From an uncultured Bacteroidia bacterium (lineage in GTDB: Bacteria; Bacteroidota; Bacteroidia; Bacteroidales; CAJPTX01): a stretch of DNA of 64,000 nt. The stretch is from positions 26,631 through 90,630 of the forward strand of contig CALHSW010000053.1 in NCBI GenBank assembly GCA_938038735.1. The letters are read 5' to 3'. Below are positions 17,519 through 25,267 of this stretch, piece by piece. Below the pieces are notes generated by a model. It saw only the letters and a list, made by a program, of their open reading frames with translations. It had not been told where the DNA came from and searched no databases. The translations under genes were made by a program, and so were the position numbers. Positions within the stretch are counted from its first letter, which is position 1, and each line of letters starts with the position of its first letter.

Positions 17519-18442
17519 ATGCGGAGAGTTTGGCGTGTAGTGGTTGCCATTTTGTTTCTTGGGGCTGCGGTTGCTACGCCTTTATGCGGGGCGCAGCGGG
17601 ACACTGTGCAGCTGAAGGCGGAGTGGACCGCGCTGCTTGAGCGGGGTGCGGATACGCTGGCGGGGAGGCAATTCGCTGGGCATTTGCGGGAGTACATAGA
17701 GCAGGAGGCGAATTGGAGGGTGGTGCTGCCCGCGTTTGAGGGGGTGAGCGATGTGGAGGCCAAGGGTGGGGCGCTGCGGTTGATAACGTGGGCGGTCCCC
17801 ACGCCGGCGCGGGAGTGGCTGCATATGGGGCTAATAGTGAAGCCACAGCGGGGCGGCGGGGTACTGTGCGTGCCGTTGAAAGATAGGCAAATCCCTGTGG
17901 GGAGTGGGTTGGTGGAAGAGGGATGGCTAACGGCGCAGGGGGACGCAGACTCGTGGATGGGGGCGGTGTACTTCGACGCGAAGGCGTTTGCCTACCAACG
18001 GGATACGGCCTACCTGCTTATCGGGGTGGCGGGGTCCAATGCGTTCGTGGCGAGGCGGGTGGTGGAGACGCTGTACGTAGCCGCGGATGGGGCCGTGCGT
18101 TTTGGACTCCCAGTGATAGCGCAGGGGCAGAAGCGGTTAGGGCGGATTATGATGTCGCACAGCGCGCGGGTGGGGATGGAGATCAACTTTGTAGAGGGGA
18201 AGAATCAGGTGCTTATTGACCATCTGTCGCCCGCCTCGGGGGAGTACGTAGGGATGCCGTCGCACTATGGGCCGGATTTCTCCTACGATGCGCTGGAGCT
18301 TACTAATGGGGGCGTCTGGGTTTACTCCACAGAAGTGGATCCCCAAACGTTTAATAAGGCGGTGAAACGTAAGCCTGGGCAGAATGCAAGGCTTGGCAAG
18401 GGGGACAAGAGCATGGGGAGCTACAGCCCGAATTGGAAGTAG
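17519..18442 (+). CDS. Exported protein of unknown function
   Basis: 307 residues. The signal peptide MRRVWRVVVAILFLGAAVATPLCGAQ is followed by a single globular region with mixed alpha and beta character. A distinctive C-terminal segment reads VLIDHLSPASGEYVGMPSHYGPDFSYDALEL and then GGVWVYSTEVDP. Similar HLSP...YGPD segments occur in uncharacterised conserved Bacteroidetes secreted proteins (recalled, not searched). The ATG at 17519 is preferred to a GTG at 17513. No lipobox, no membrane helix and no T9SS sorting domain is seen, so it is probably periplasmic. The next gene starts 80 bp later on the same strand. Confidence 0.7.
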   Translation: MRRVWRVVVAILFLGAAVATPLCGAQRDTVQLKAEWTALLERGADTLAGRQFAGHLREYIEQEANWRVVLPAFEGVSDVEAKGGALRLITWAVPTPAREWLHMGLIVKPQRGGGVLCVPLKDRQIPVGSGLVEEGWLTAQGDADSWMGAVYFDAKAFAYQRDTAYLLIGVAGSNAFVARRVVETLYVAADGAVRFGLPVIAQGQKRLGRIMMSHSARVGMEINFVEGKNQVLIDHLSPASGEYVGMPSHYGPDFSYDALELTNGGVWVYSTEVDPQTFNKAVKRKPGQNARLGKGDKSMGSYSPNWK

Positions 18443-18522
18443 GCGATTGCGGATGGGGCGCAGCGTTGGCAAAACGCTCCGTTTGAGGGATTCGTTTGGA
18501 GGTAAGTAGTTGTAACATAAAC

Positions 18523-19407
18523 ATGAAACCGATGAAGAGGATAGGTGTTTTTGGTGGAATAGTGGTGCTGGCGTTTGCCCTAGCAGGGTGCAATAACGGG
18601 AACCAGCAGAAGATTGCACAGATGCAGTCGTCTATAGATTCCCTGACGGCTGAGTCGGAGCAGAAGACGCAGACCATCAATGAGTTTTTTGCTTCGATTA
18701 GTGCCATTGAGGAGAGCTTGGCTGAGGTGAAGAATAAGGAGAAGGCCATTGGGACTAACGTGCAGAATTACGAGGGCGGGGAGCTGCCGAGCGATGTGCG
18801 GGAGCGGATTAATGAGGATATCGTGGCGATTAATGACATTATGGCGAGCAATCGGCAGAAAATCGCAAGGTTGAGCGCCACGCTAAAGAACTCGAACATT
18901 AAGACGGCCGAGCTACAGCGTATCATAGAGAGTACGGAGCAGAAGCTCAATGAGCGCGACTCCACGGTGTTGCTCCTGAAAACGCAGCTTGAGACGCTGA
19001 ATTTCTCGGTGGATTCGTTAAACATGGTGGTGGATACGCTGTCGGCTTCCAATGAGGAGCTGGCGGAGCTGGTGGCATCGAAGGATGCAAAGCTTAACGA
19101 GGCGTGGTTCGCCATTGGGAAGCGTAGCGAGCTAATTGAGAACAATGTGTTAGAGAATAGGGTGTTGCGGAAGAATCTGCGCCTGCGCCGTGATTTTAAC
19201 CAGGGGTACTTCACAAAGATTGTCATCAACGATACGGATGAGATTCCGCTCTACGCTAATACGGACGATGTGACCGTGGTGACGAGCCACCCGCAGCAGA
19301 GCTACACGTTGCGCACTGACGAGAAGGGGAATGTGCAGGCGTTGGTCATCACGGATAAAGAGAGTTTTTGGAGTGCCTCGCGATTCCTAGTGGTGGTGGT
19401 TAAATAG
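18523..19407 (+). CDS. Coiled-coil lipoprotein
   Basis: About 294 residues. Lipoprotein signal MKPMKRIGVFGGIVVLAFALAGC with Cys23, then a long Gln/Glu/Lys/Ser-rich region (about 27-225) with heptad-like hydrophobic spacing, predicted coiled coil. A small beta C-terminal domain (about 225-294; FTKIVINDTDEIPLYANTDDV) follows. It probably anchors in a membrane and reaches into the periplasm. The function is unknown. The start could also be ATG 18532. It is followed by an intrinsic terminator. Confidence 0.8.
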   Translation: MKPMKRIGVFGGIVVLAFALAGCNNGNQQKIAQMQSSIDSLTAESEQKTQTINEFFASISAIEESLAEVKNKEKAIGTNVQNYEGGELPSDVRERINEDIVAINDIMASNRQKIARLSATLKNSNIKTAELQRIIESTEQKLNERDSTVLLLKTQLETLNFSVDSLNMVVDTLSASNEELAELVASKDAKLNEAWFAIGKRSELIENNVLENRVLRKNLRLRRDFNQGYFTKIVINDTDEIPLYANTDDVTVVTSHPQQSYTLRTDEKGNVQALVITDKESFWSASRFLVVVVK

Positions 19408-19468
19408 AGGTTTCCTTTTCCGCTTTAATGGAGGAAAAAGCACTTTAGAGCGGCTAGTGGTGTATTTA

Positions 19469-19495
19469 AGGCGGGGCGTTGGCCCCGCCTTTTTT
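19469..19495 (+). terminator. Intrinsic terminator
   Basis: Perfect 9-bp stem AGGCGGGGC / GCCCCGCCT with loop GTTG, then a T-run. It ends the coiled-coil lipoprotein transcript. Confidence 0.85.
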
Positions 19496-19717
19496 CTTGA
19501 GGCGGTATGGTGGGGCGCGGCGATGCATTGGTTTCGCCCTTAGCTGGCCTCAGAGTGCTCTTTGCGCTCAGCCGTTGCTATAATCGCCCTATCTGCAGGG
19601 CTGCCCCGCATAGCCCGTTGGCCCGTAAAAGCTCGGAGCATTTTGCTCCCCCGCCCGCCACTCATTATAAAACTTTTTCGTACCTTTACCCTACGAACGA
19701 AGCGAGGAGGCAATGGC

Positions 19718-21280
19718 ATGGAACAGGCGATAGTATACCCGGTAGGGCAGTCAAGTTTCAAGGATTTACGTGCGGATAAGGCCGTCTACGTGGATAAGAC
19801 GGCGCTGATTTACCAGCTGGTGAAGCAGGGGCGGTTCTACTTTCTGAGCCGGCCGCGGCGGTTCGGCAAGAGCCTGCTGGTCTCCACGCTGGAGGCGTAC
19901 TTCCTGGGGAAGAGGGGGCTCTTCGCTGGGCTGGCGATGGAAAAGCTTGAGCAGGACTGGACGCAGCACCCCGTGCTGCACGTAGATTTCTCAGGAGATA
20001 ATTACAAATACGACAAGGCTCTTGGGGTTACGCTAAACACCATGCTGCTGCAGTGGGAAGGGCTTTACGGCAAGGGGGAGGGCGAAGAAACGTACGCTGT
20101 ACGGTTTAAGGGGGTTATTGCGCGGGCGCATGCGCGGACGGGGCGGCAGGCGGTGGTGCTGGTGGACGAGTACGACAAGCCGATGCTGGACGCGTTCGGC
20201 AGCCGGGAGCTGCTGGCGCGCAACCAAGACATTCTGCGGGGCTTCTACGGGGCGCTCAAGGCGAGCGCGCCGCACCTGCGGTTCGTGTTTCTGACGGGGG
20301 TGACGCGCTTCGCGCACGTGAACATCTTCAGCGGGCTGAACAACCTGGCGGACATCTCGATGGTGCCGGCCTTCAACGCGCTGTGCGGCATCACGGAGGC
20401 GGAGCTGCACGCCAACTTCGCGGAGGGGGTGGCGCGGATGGCGGTGCGCCGGGGGCAGACCGAGGCGCAGGTATACGACAAGCTCAAGGCCACGTACGAC
20501 GGCTACCGCTTCTCGGAGGAGGTCTCGGAGGGGGTCTACAACCCCTTCAGCCTGCTCAGCGCCTTCGGCGAGATGAAGTACGGCAGCTACTGGTTCGCCA
20601 CCGGCACGCCGACCTACCTGGTGCAGGTCATGCAGGAGTCGGGGTACTGGGTGGACGATTTGACGGGGGCGGCGGTGACCCTGCAGGACCTGGGGGACAT
20701 CCGGGACCCCTACCAGAACCCGCAGGCGCTCTTCTACCAGGCGGGCTACCTCACGCTGGGCGGCCGGGGCAGACGGAAGGAGACGTACAGGCTGCGCTTC
20801 CCGAACGGGGAGGTGAAGAAGGGGTTCAAGCAGTTCGTGCAGGAGTGCTACCTGCCGGGGGTGTTTGGCGGCGAGACGTACAACGCTTTGGCGTTCCACC
20901 GCTTGCTGGCCAAGGGCGACGCGGAGGGGTTCATGGCGCTGCTGGCGTCGTTCTTCTGGGTGTCGAACTACGAGGTGGTGGGGGACCAGGAGAAGTACTA
21001 CCAGAACACGCTGCGGGCGCTGTTCATGCTGATGGGGAGCAGGGTGGAGGCGGAGCACCGCACGGCGAACGGGCGGATCGACCTCTTGGTGTGGCTGCCC
21101 AAGTACGTCTACCTCTTCGAGATCAAGATGGACCGGGGCGCGGAGGTGGCGCTGGAGCAGATCGAGGGGAAGGGGTACGCGAAGGGGGTAGACACGGGGG
21201 GGCGGCAGCTGATCGCCATCGGGGTGAGCTTCTCGCGGGCGGAGCGGGGGATACAGGAGTGGAAGGTGGCGAGGGGGTAG
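19718..21280 (+). CDS. AAA-ATPase-like / PD-(D/E)XK nuclease family protein
   Basis: 520 residues of a family often present in many copies in Bacteroidetes genomes. N-terminal AAA-ATPase-like domain: FKDLRADKAVYVDKT, P-loop-like RPRRFGKS (45-52) and Walker B-like VVLVDEYDKPMLDAF. C-terminal PD-(D/E)XK-type domain (about 420-520): GRIDLLVWLPKYVYLFEIK, with Asp, then Glu-Ile-Lys. The role is unproven; defence or mobile-element links are suspected for the family. The ATG at 19718 is chosen because a -7-like box (TACCTTTA, 19681-19688) lies within the longer frame. From about 20,150 the gene is markedly more GC-rich than its neighbours, opening long spurious frames on both strands. It borders a restriction-modification pair. 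Confidence 0.88.
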   Translation: MEQAIVYPVGQSSFKDLRADKAVYVDKTALIYQLVKQGRFYFLSRPRRFGKSLLVSTLEAYFLGKRGLFAGLAMEKLEQDWTQHPVLHVDFSGDNYKYDKALGVTLNTMLLQWEGLYGKGEGEETYAVRFKGVIARAHARTGRQAVVLVDEYDKPMLDAFGSRELLARNQDILRGFYGALKASAPHLRFVFLTGVTRFAHVNIFSGLNNLADISMVPAFNALCGITEAELHANFAEGVARMAVRRGQTEAQVYDKLKATYDGYRFSEEVSEGVYNPFSLLSAFGEMKYGSYWFATGTPTYLVQVMQESGYWVDDLTGAAVTLQDLGDIRDPYQNPQALFYQAGYLTLGGRGRRKETYRLRFPNGEVKKGFKQFVQECYLPGVFGGETYNALAFHRLLAKGDAEGFMALLASFFWVSNYEVVGDQEKYYQNTLRALFMLMGSRVEAEHRTANGRIDLLVWLPKYVYLFEIKMDRGAEVALEQIEGKGYAKGVDTGGRQLIAIGVSFSRAERGIQEWKVARG

Positions 21281-21468
21281 ATGGTAGTTTTAGTAGGACA
21301 TCCAGCTGAATAGTAACGGATTATACACGCCGCTTCGTCTAGCAAAATGTAGGGAAGGCTACGAAAGGCTGCTTGCGCATTTAAGCGCTGACAAGCGGTT
21401 ATTGGAACGTGCGGCGGTCATGCCGTAGGCTGCCTTTGCAGTATTCTGTTTTTAAGACTTAGGCTGCG

Positions 21469-22311
21469 CTAGCATTTCGTTACGCCATCACCCCGTTCCT
21501 TGAAGCCCCAATAGCTGCCAAAGCCGAGCATATACAGAGCCATAACAAAGGCTTGATCCTGATCGTCCAATCCCAGCCTGTTGCCAGCCTCTTGTAGTTC
21601 CTCATACACAGTATCTTTCGGCATTTTAGTCTTATTGCCATCGCAATGAACCACCTTTTCAATTACGCTGGGCAACACGCTGCAAAGCTGGTAAAACGCT
21701 TTCTCTTCACCCGTGATAATAGCGTAAAATTGGTCGATACTTACCCTTCGAATTCTAGCATGGTGTACCCTATTGCCATCCACCGTTGTTTGCCAAGGAA
21801 TATTTTGGGAACGCTTGGCGATTGCCTCCACCAAGAAACAGGCGCAGCTGTCATCACTAAGTAGCTGCGCCTGCATTTTTATGTACGTCTTGGCCGACGA
21901 TGCGTAGTTCATCGTATTGTGCTTGTTTTTCATTTCTACGTAGATACGCCTAACCCTACTACCATCCTCTAGGGCATATCCATCCTGCGGAGTGTAAATA
22001 ACATCCCAACCACCTTCTTTGCCTACTTCCGGAACTTTACAATTTGATAAGTAGGCAAAAACTCCTTGGTGAAAGTAGCCAATTTCATTGGTGTTTGACT
22101 TATCTCGCTGCCTGAATGTCTCGTTCGCAAGGAGGGTTTTCCAATCTACCCCATACACAGCCCTGTCAAAGAGCATCTTCACAGGGTCTACTATGTTCTT
22201 GTTAAACTGGGCAAGGTCTATTGATTGCAATTTGCTATTGTATTGCTCAATGGTATGCGCAACATGGTTAGAAAGCTGCTCTTCGGTAATAAATTTTAAA
22301 TCCCACCCCAT
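21469..22311 (-). CDS. Type II restriction endonuclease, Eco47II family
   Basis: About 280 residues. The family cuts GGNCC or GGWCC-like sites; exact specificity cannot be read here. The hallmark region GYFHQGVFAYLS (79-90), GGWDVIYT (about 100-107) and VEMKNKHNTMN (125-135) gives a PD-(D/E)XK-like core with Asp103, Glu126 and Lys128. AKRSQNIPWQTTVDG follows. The start is the ATG at 22311, 2 bp after the stop of the methyltransferase, so the two are cotranscribed with the methylase first. Lower GC than the surrounding housekeeping genes suggests transfer. Confidence 0.85.
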   Translation of the reverse strand: MGWDLKFITEEQLSNHVAHTIEQYNSKLQSIDLAQFNKNIVDPVKMLFDRAVYGVDWKTLLANETFRQRDKSNTNEIGYFHQGVFAYLSNCKVPEVGKEGGWDVIYTPQDGYALEDGSRVRRIYVEMKNKHNTMNYASSAKTYIKMQAQLLSDDSCACFLVEAIAKRSQNIPWQTTVDGNRVHHARIRRVSIDQFYAIITGEEKAFYQLCSVLPSVIEKVVHCDGNKTKMPKDTVYEELQEAGNRLGLDDQDQAFVMALYMLGFGSYWGFKERGDGVTKC

Positions 22312-22313
22312 GA

Positions 22314-23309
22314 TTATTCCTTTCCCTGCTGGTATTCCTTCCATGCCCGTACAATCTCCACCCCCACCCGCCGCGCTAGCTCCACCGGCACGGCGTTGCC
22401 TATCTGCTTATACTGGCTGGCAAGACTCCCCGAGAACGCCCAGCTATCGGGGAAACTCTGTATCCTTGCGTACTCGCGCACCGTGAACGGACGGCTCTCA
22501 TCGGGGTGACAGCGCTCCGTCTGCTTCTGCGATGGCGAGGTGGTGAGCGTTAGGCACGGTTCATCCCACGCAATACGCCGCGCCATGCCGCGCCTGCCGC
22601 CACCTGAAAAGTAGCTGTTCCCCATGTAATCCTTCGCAACCGCTTCCGGCAGGTCAACCCACGATCCTCCGGGCGGTACTAAATCCATCACTGCCCGTTT
22701 CCGATTGCTATACGGCACGTAGGGGCTCTCAGGCACATCGCGCAGCGCCTCACGAAGCGTACGCATGCGCTGCTCCGGCTTGGGAAACTCAAAATGTATT
22801 TTGTTTGCCAAGTCCTTCTGTATCCCGATGGCAATCAATCTTTTCCGCTTCTGCGCCACGCCGTGGTACGCCGCGTTGAGAATTTGGTGCTGCACCTCGT
22901 ACCCCAGCTCTTGAAAAACTTGCAGAATGGTTTCAAAGGTGCGTCCTCCATCGTGCGACACTAGCCCCGGCACGTTCTCAAAGAGAAACATGGGCGCATT
23001 GACCTCTTCAAGGCAGCGGGCAAACTCATGGAACAGCGTGCCGCGGGTATCGGAGAAGCCCAAGCGCTTTCCCGCGTACGAGAAGGCCTGGCAGGGCGGG
23101 CCTCCGCTCACCAAATCTACTTGATCGTGGTATGCCTTGAAGTTGACCCGCTGCACGTCCGCCTCGACAACACGCCACTGCGGACGGTTGTACCGCAACG
23201 TGTCGCACGCCGTGCGTTCTATCTCCACGAAGGCTACGCCCTGCACGCCCGCCAGCTCAAGCCCTAGTGCCAACCCGCCAGCACCCGCAAAAAGTTCTAT
23301 CCCTCGCAT
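22314..23309 (-). CDS. DNA (cytosine-5) methyltransferase, partner of the Eco47II-like nuclease
   Basis: About 331 residues. C5-methyltransferase motifs in order: I (FAGAGGLALGL, 7-17), IV (GGPPCQAFS, catalytic Cys73), VI (FENVPGL, Glu111), VIII (VAQKRKRLIAIG), a target-recognition region with YFSGGGRRGMARRIAWDEP, then IX/X (REYARIQSFPDSW, QIGNAVP). It protects sites of the downstream nuclease. I prefer ATG 23309, which has GAGGGGAG just upstream; ATG 23330 is possible. The -7 box at 23338-23345 excludes the longer frame starting at 23360. Confidence 0.92.
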   Translation of the reverse strand: MRGIELFAGAGGLALGLELAGVQGVAFVEIERTACDTLRYNRPQWRVVEADVQRVNFKAYHDQVDLVSGGPPCQAFSYAGKRLGFSDTRGTLFHEFARCLEEVNAPMFLFENVPGLVSHDGGRTFETILQVFQELGYEVQHQILNAAYHGVAQKRKRLIAIGIQKDLANKIHFEFPKPEQRMRTLREALRDVPESPYVPYSNRKRAVMDLVPPGGSWVDLPEAVAKDYMGNSYFSGGGRRGMARRIAWDEPCLTLTTSPSQKQTERCHPDESRPFTVREYARIQSFPDSWAFSGSLASQYKQIGNAVPVELARRVGVEIVRAWKEYQQGKE

Positions 23310-23337
23310 TGCTCCCCTCGCTACTCGCATACTTCCG

Positions 23338-23345
23338 CGAAGGTA
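23338..23345 (-). promoter_or_regulatory. -7 box (TACCTTCG) of the restriction-modification operon
   Basis: The TTCG variant of the box, 28 bp upstream of the preferred methyltransferase start. Confidence 0.5.
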
Positions 23346-23571
23346 GCCCATTTTTGGCATTATCTCTGTGATATTTATACTGTTAAATATAACGGCAGGG
23401 AAGATGGCGGCGGCAGCTATAGCGACGAATCGGTAGCACGGAGGTCATCAGAGGCGTCACCCCCTGTTTGTGGATATGCGCAAATTGGATGTAAGAATAG
23501 GCTAGGACCTGGAGAAAGCCAGTGGCGGAACGATGTGGAAGCTGCAACGTGGTAGATATTAAAAATAAGTG

Positions 23572-23579
23572 TAACTTTG
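23572..23579 (+). promoter_or_regulatory. -7 box (TAACTTTG) of tpiA
   Basis: It lies 56 bp before the tpiA ATG and probably drives tpiA-prmA and the following long gene. Confidence 0.5.
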
Positions 23580-23635
23580 CGATGTTGAGTGAGGAGTGGT
23601 GCGCGGTGGAGAAATTGTAAAGAGGAGATACTACG

Positions 23636-24391
23636 ATGCGGCAAAAGGTGGTGGCAGGTAATTGGAAGATGAATACGACCCCGGCAGAGGGAGTGCGTTT
23701 GGCGAAGGATATAGTGGAACAACTGGACGGTGGGGCGAATGGTGTGGAGGTGATGGTGTTTCCGCCGTTCACGCATTTGGAATCGGTGAGAGCGGCACTA
23801 GGCAGTAGCCCTATAGTGCTTGGGGCGCAGGACTGCTCAGGGTTTGAGAAGGGGGCGTATACGGGTGAGGTGTCGGTGGGGATGCTTGCCGCGGCGGGGT
23901 GCAAATCGGTGATGGTGGGGCACTCAGAGCGGCGGAAATACCATGGAGAGGGAGGGGATCTGCTGGCACGAAAGATAGACTTGGTGCTCAAGGCGGGGCT
24001 TGAGGTGATGTTCTGCGTAGGGGAGCCAGAGCAGGTGCGAGAGCAGGGAGAGGGAGCTGCTTGGCGGTATGTGGAGGAGCAGCTGATGATTCTTGAGGGC
24101 TTCAAGGGGCGCTTGGAGGGTAGGCTAAAAGTGGCGTATGAGCCGGTGTGGGCAATTGGTACGGGGCGCACGGCGAGCGCGAACGATGCGGGATGGATGT
24201 GCAGCCAGGTGGAGAAGTGGCTAGAGACGAGCGTGGGTAAAGGTGGAGCCGAAATACCGGTGCTTTACGGCGGAAGCTGCAATGCGCAGAATGCCAAGGA
24301 GCTATTTGCAGAGGCCGGGGTGAGCGGCGGGTTGATAGGGGGCGCATCGCTGAAGGCAGCCGATTTTGTGAAGATAGTGCGTTCGTTTTAG
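23636..24391 (+). CDS. tpiA: Triosephosphate isomerase
   Basis: 251 residues, full length. It interconverts dihydroxyacetone phosphate and glyceraldehyde 3-phosphate in glycolysis. Active-site residues are present: Asn9 and Lys11 in GNWKMN, His96 in GHSERR and Glu169 in AYEPVWAIGTG. The phosphate-binding YGGSCNAQN and GGLIGGASL loops are intact. A Shine-Dalgarno-like AGAGGAGA precedes the ATG. prmA starts 15 bp after its stop. Confidence 0.98.
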   Translation: MRQKVVAGNWKMNTTPAEGVRLAKDIVEQLDGGANGVEVMVFPPFTHLESVRAALGSSPIVLGAQDCSGFEKGAYTGEVSVGMLAAAGCKSVMVGHSERRKYHGEGGDLLARKIDLVLKAGLEVMFCVGEPEQVREQGEGAAWRYVEEQLMILEGFKGRLEGRLKVAYEPVWAIGTGRTASANDAGWMCSQVEKWLETSVGKGGAEIPVLYGGSCNAQNAKELFAEAGVSGGLIGGASLKAADFVKIVRSF

Positions 24392-24406
24392 TTTGGGCAG
24401 GGGCTG

Positions 24407-25267
24407 ATGGCAGAGAGCTGGTTGGAGGTGCGGGTAGCGGTGGGGGATGATGCGGAGCCGCTGCTGGCGAGCGGGCTGCTACAGGCATCGCTGGAGGAGG
24501 TGGGCTTTGAGGGGTTTGTGGAGGCTGGCGGCGAGTTGATTGGCTATGTGCCTGTATCTAAGTACAGCGAAGAGAGCGTCGCAGGGGTGCTGCGGAATTT
24601 TGGGGTAGAGGCATCTTGCGGGGCGCATGAAGTACCCCAAAAGAATTGGAATGAAGAGTGGGAGCAGCGGGTGGAACCGGTGGTGCTGCATGGGAGCAAG
24701 CGGAGCGTGCGGGTGCGAGCGGCGTTCCATGCAGCCGAGGAGGGCGATGTGATTGTGACGCCGCGAATGGCGTTCGGCACGGGGCATCATGCCACAACCG
24801 CGATGGAGGTGGAGGCAATGCTTGATGCTGATTTGTCGGGGAAGCGGGTGCTGGACATGGGATGCGGCACGGGGCTACTGGCCTTGGTAGCTGCACGATG
24901 CGGCGCAGCAGCGGTGGATGCCATTGACTACGATGAGGAGGCGGTGCGCAACGCGATGGATAACGTGAAGGCTAATGGGGCTGAAGCAATCGTAAACGTT
25001 ATACACGGAGGGTTTGAAGATATTCCGAAAGGCGTGCGGTACGATTGGATTGCAGCGAATATGACGCTGAATTTACTAACGGCACATATGCCACTGCTTT
25101 CGGAACGATTGCAGCGTAATAGCGGCGTGCTGGCAACAAGCGGATTGCTCGTGCGTGACGTGGATGCGCTGCTGGCGAGCGCAAAGCGTCATGGCCTACG
25201 CGAGGTGAAGCGGAGCGAGCGGGAGGGGTGGGCGTGCTGCCTATTAGCAAAGGAGAGCAACGTATGA
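24407..25267 (+). CDS. prmA: Ribosomal protein L11 methyltransferase
   Basis: 286 residues. PrmA methylates L11 using S-adenosylmethionine. An N-terminal substrate-binding region (about 1-85) precedes a Rossmann methyltransferase domain: TPRMAFGTGHHATT, motif I VLDMGCGTGLLAL, DYDEEAVRNAMDN, and motif IV DWIAANMTLNLL in place of the usual NPxY-like tetrapeptide. It lies between tpiA and the 1,516-residue gene; its TGA overlaps the next ATG (ATGA), indicating translational coupling. Confidence 0.93.
   Translation: MAESWLEVRVAVGDDAEPLLASGLLQASLEEVGFEGFVEAGGELIGYVPVSKYSEESVAGVLRNFGVEASCGAHEVPQKNWNEEWEQRVEPVVLHGSKRSVRVRAAFHAAEEGDVIVTPRMAFGTGHHATTAMEVEAMLDADLSGKRVLDMGCGTGLLALVAARCGAAAVDAIDYDEEAVRNAMDNVKANGAEAIVNVIHGGFEDIPKGVRYDWIAANMTLNLLTAHMPLLSERLQRNSGVLATSGLLVRDVDALLASAKRHGLREVKRSEREGWACCLLAKESNV

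Noticed and set aside
20033..21058. 341-codon open frame on the minus strand inside the AAA/PD-(D/E)XK gene
   Set aside because: It is opposite a well-supported gene; its translation is low-complexity (runs of His, Arg, Leu, Pro) caused by high GC. The 308-codon plus-strand frame at 20383-21309 is rejected for the same reason.
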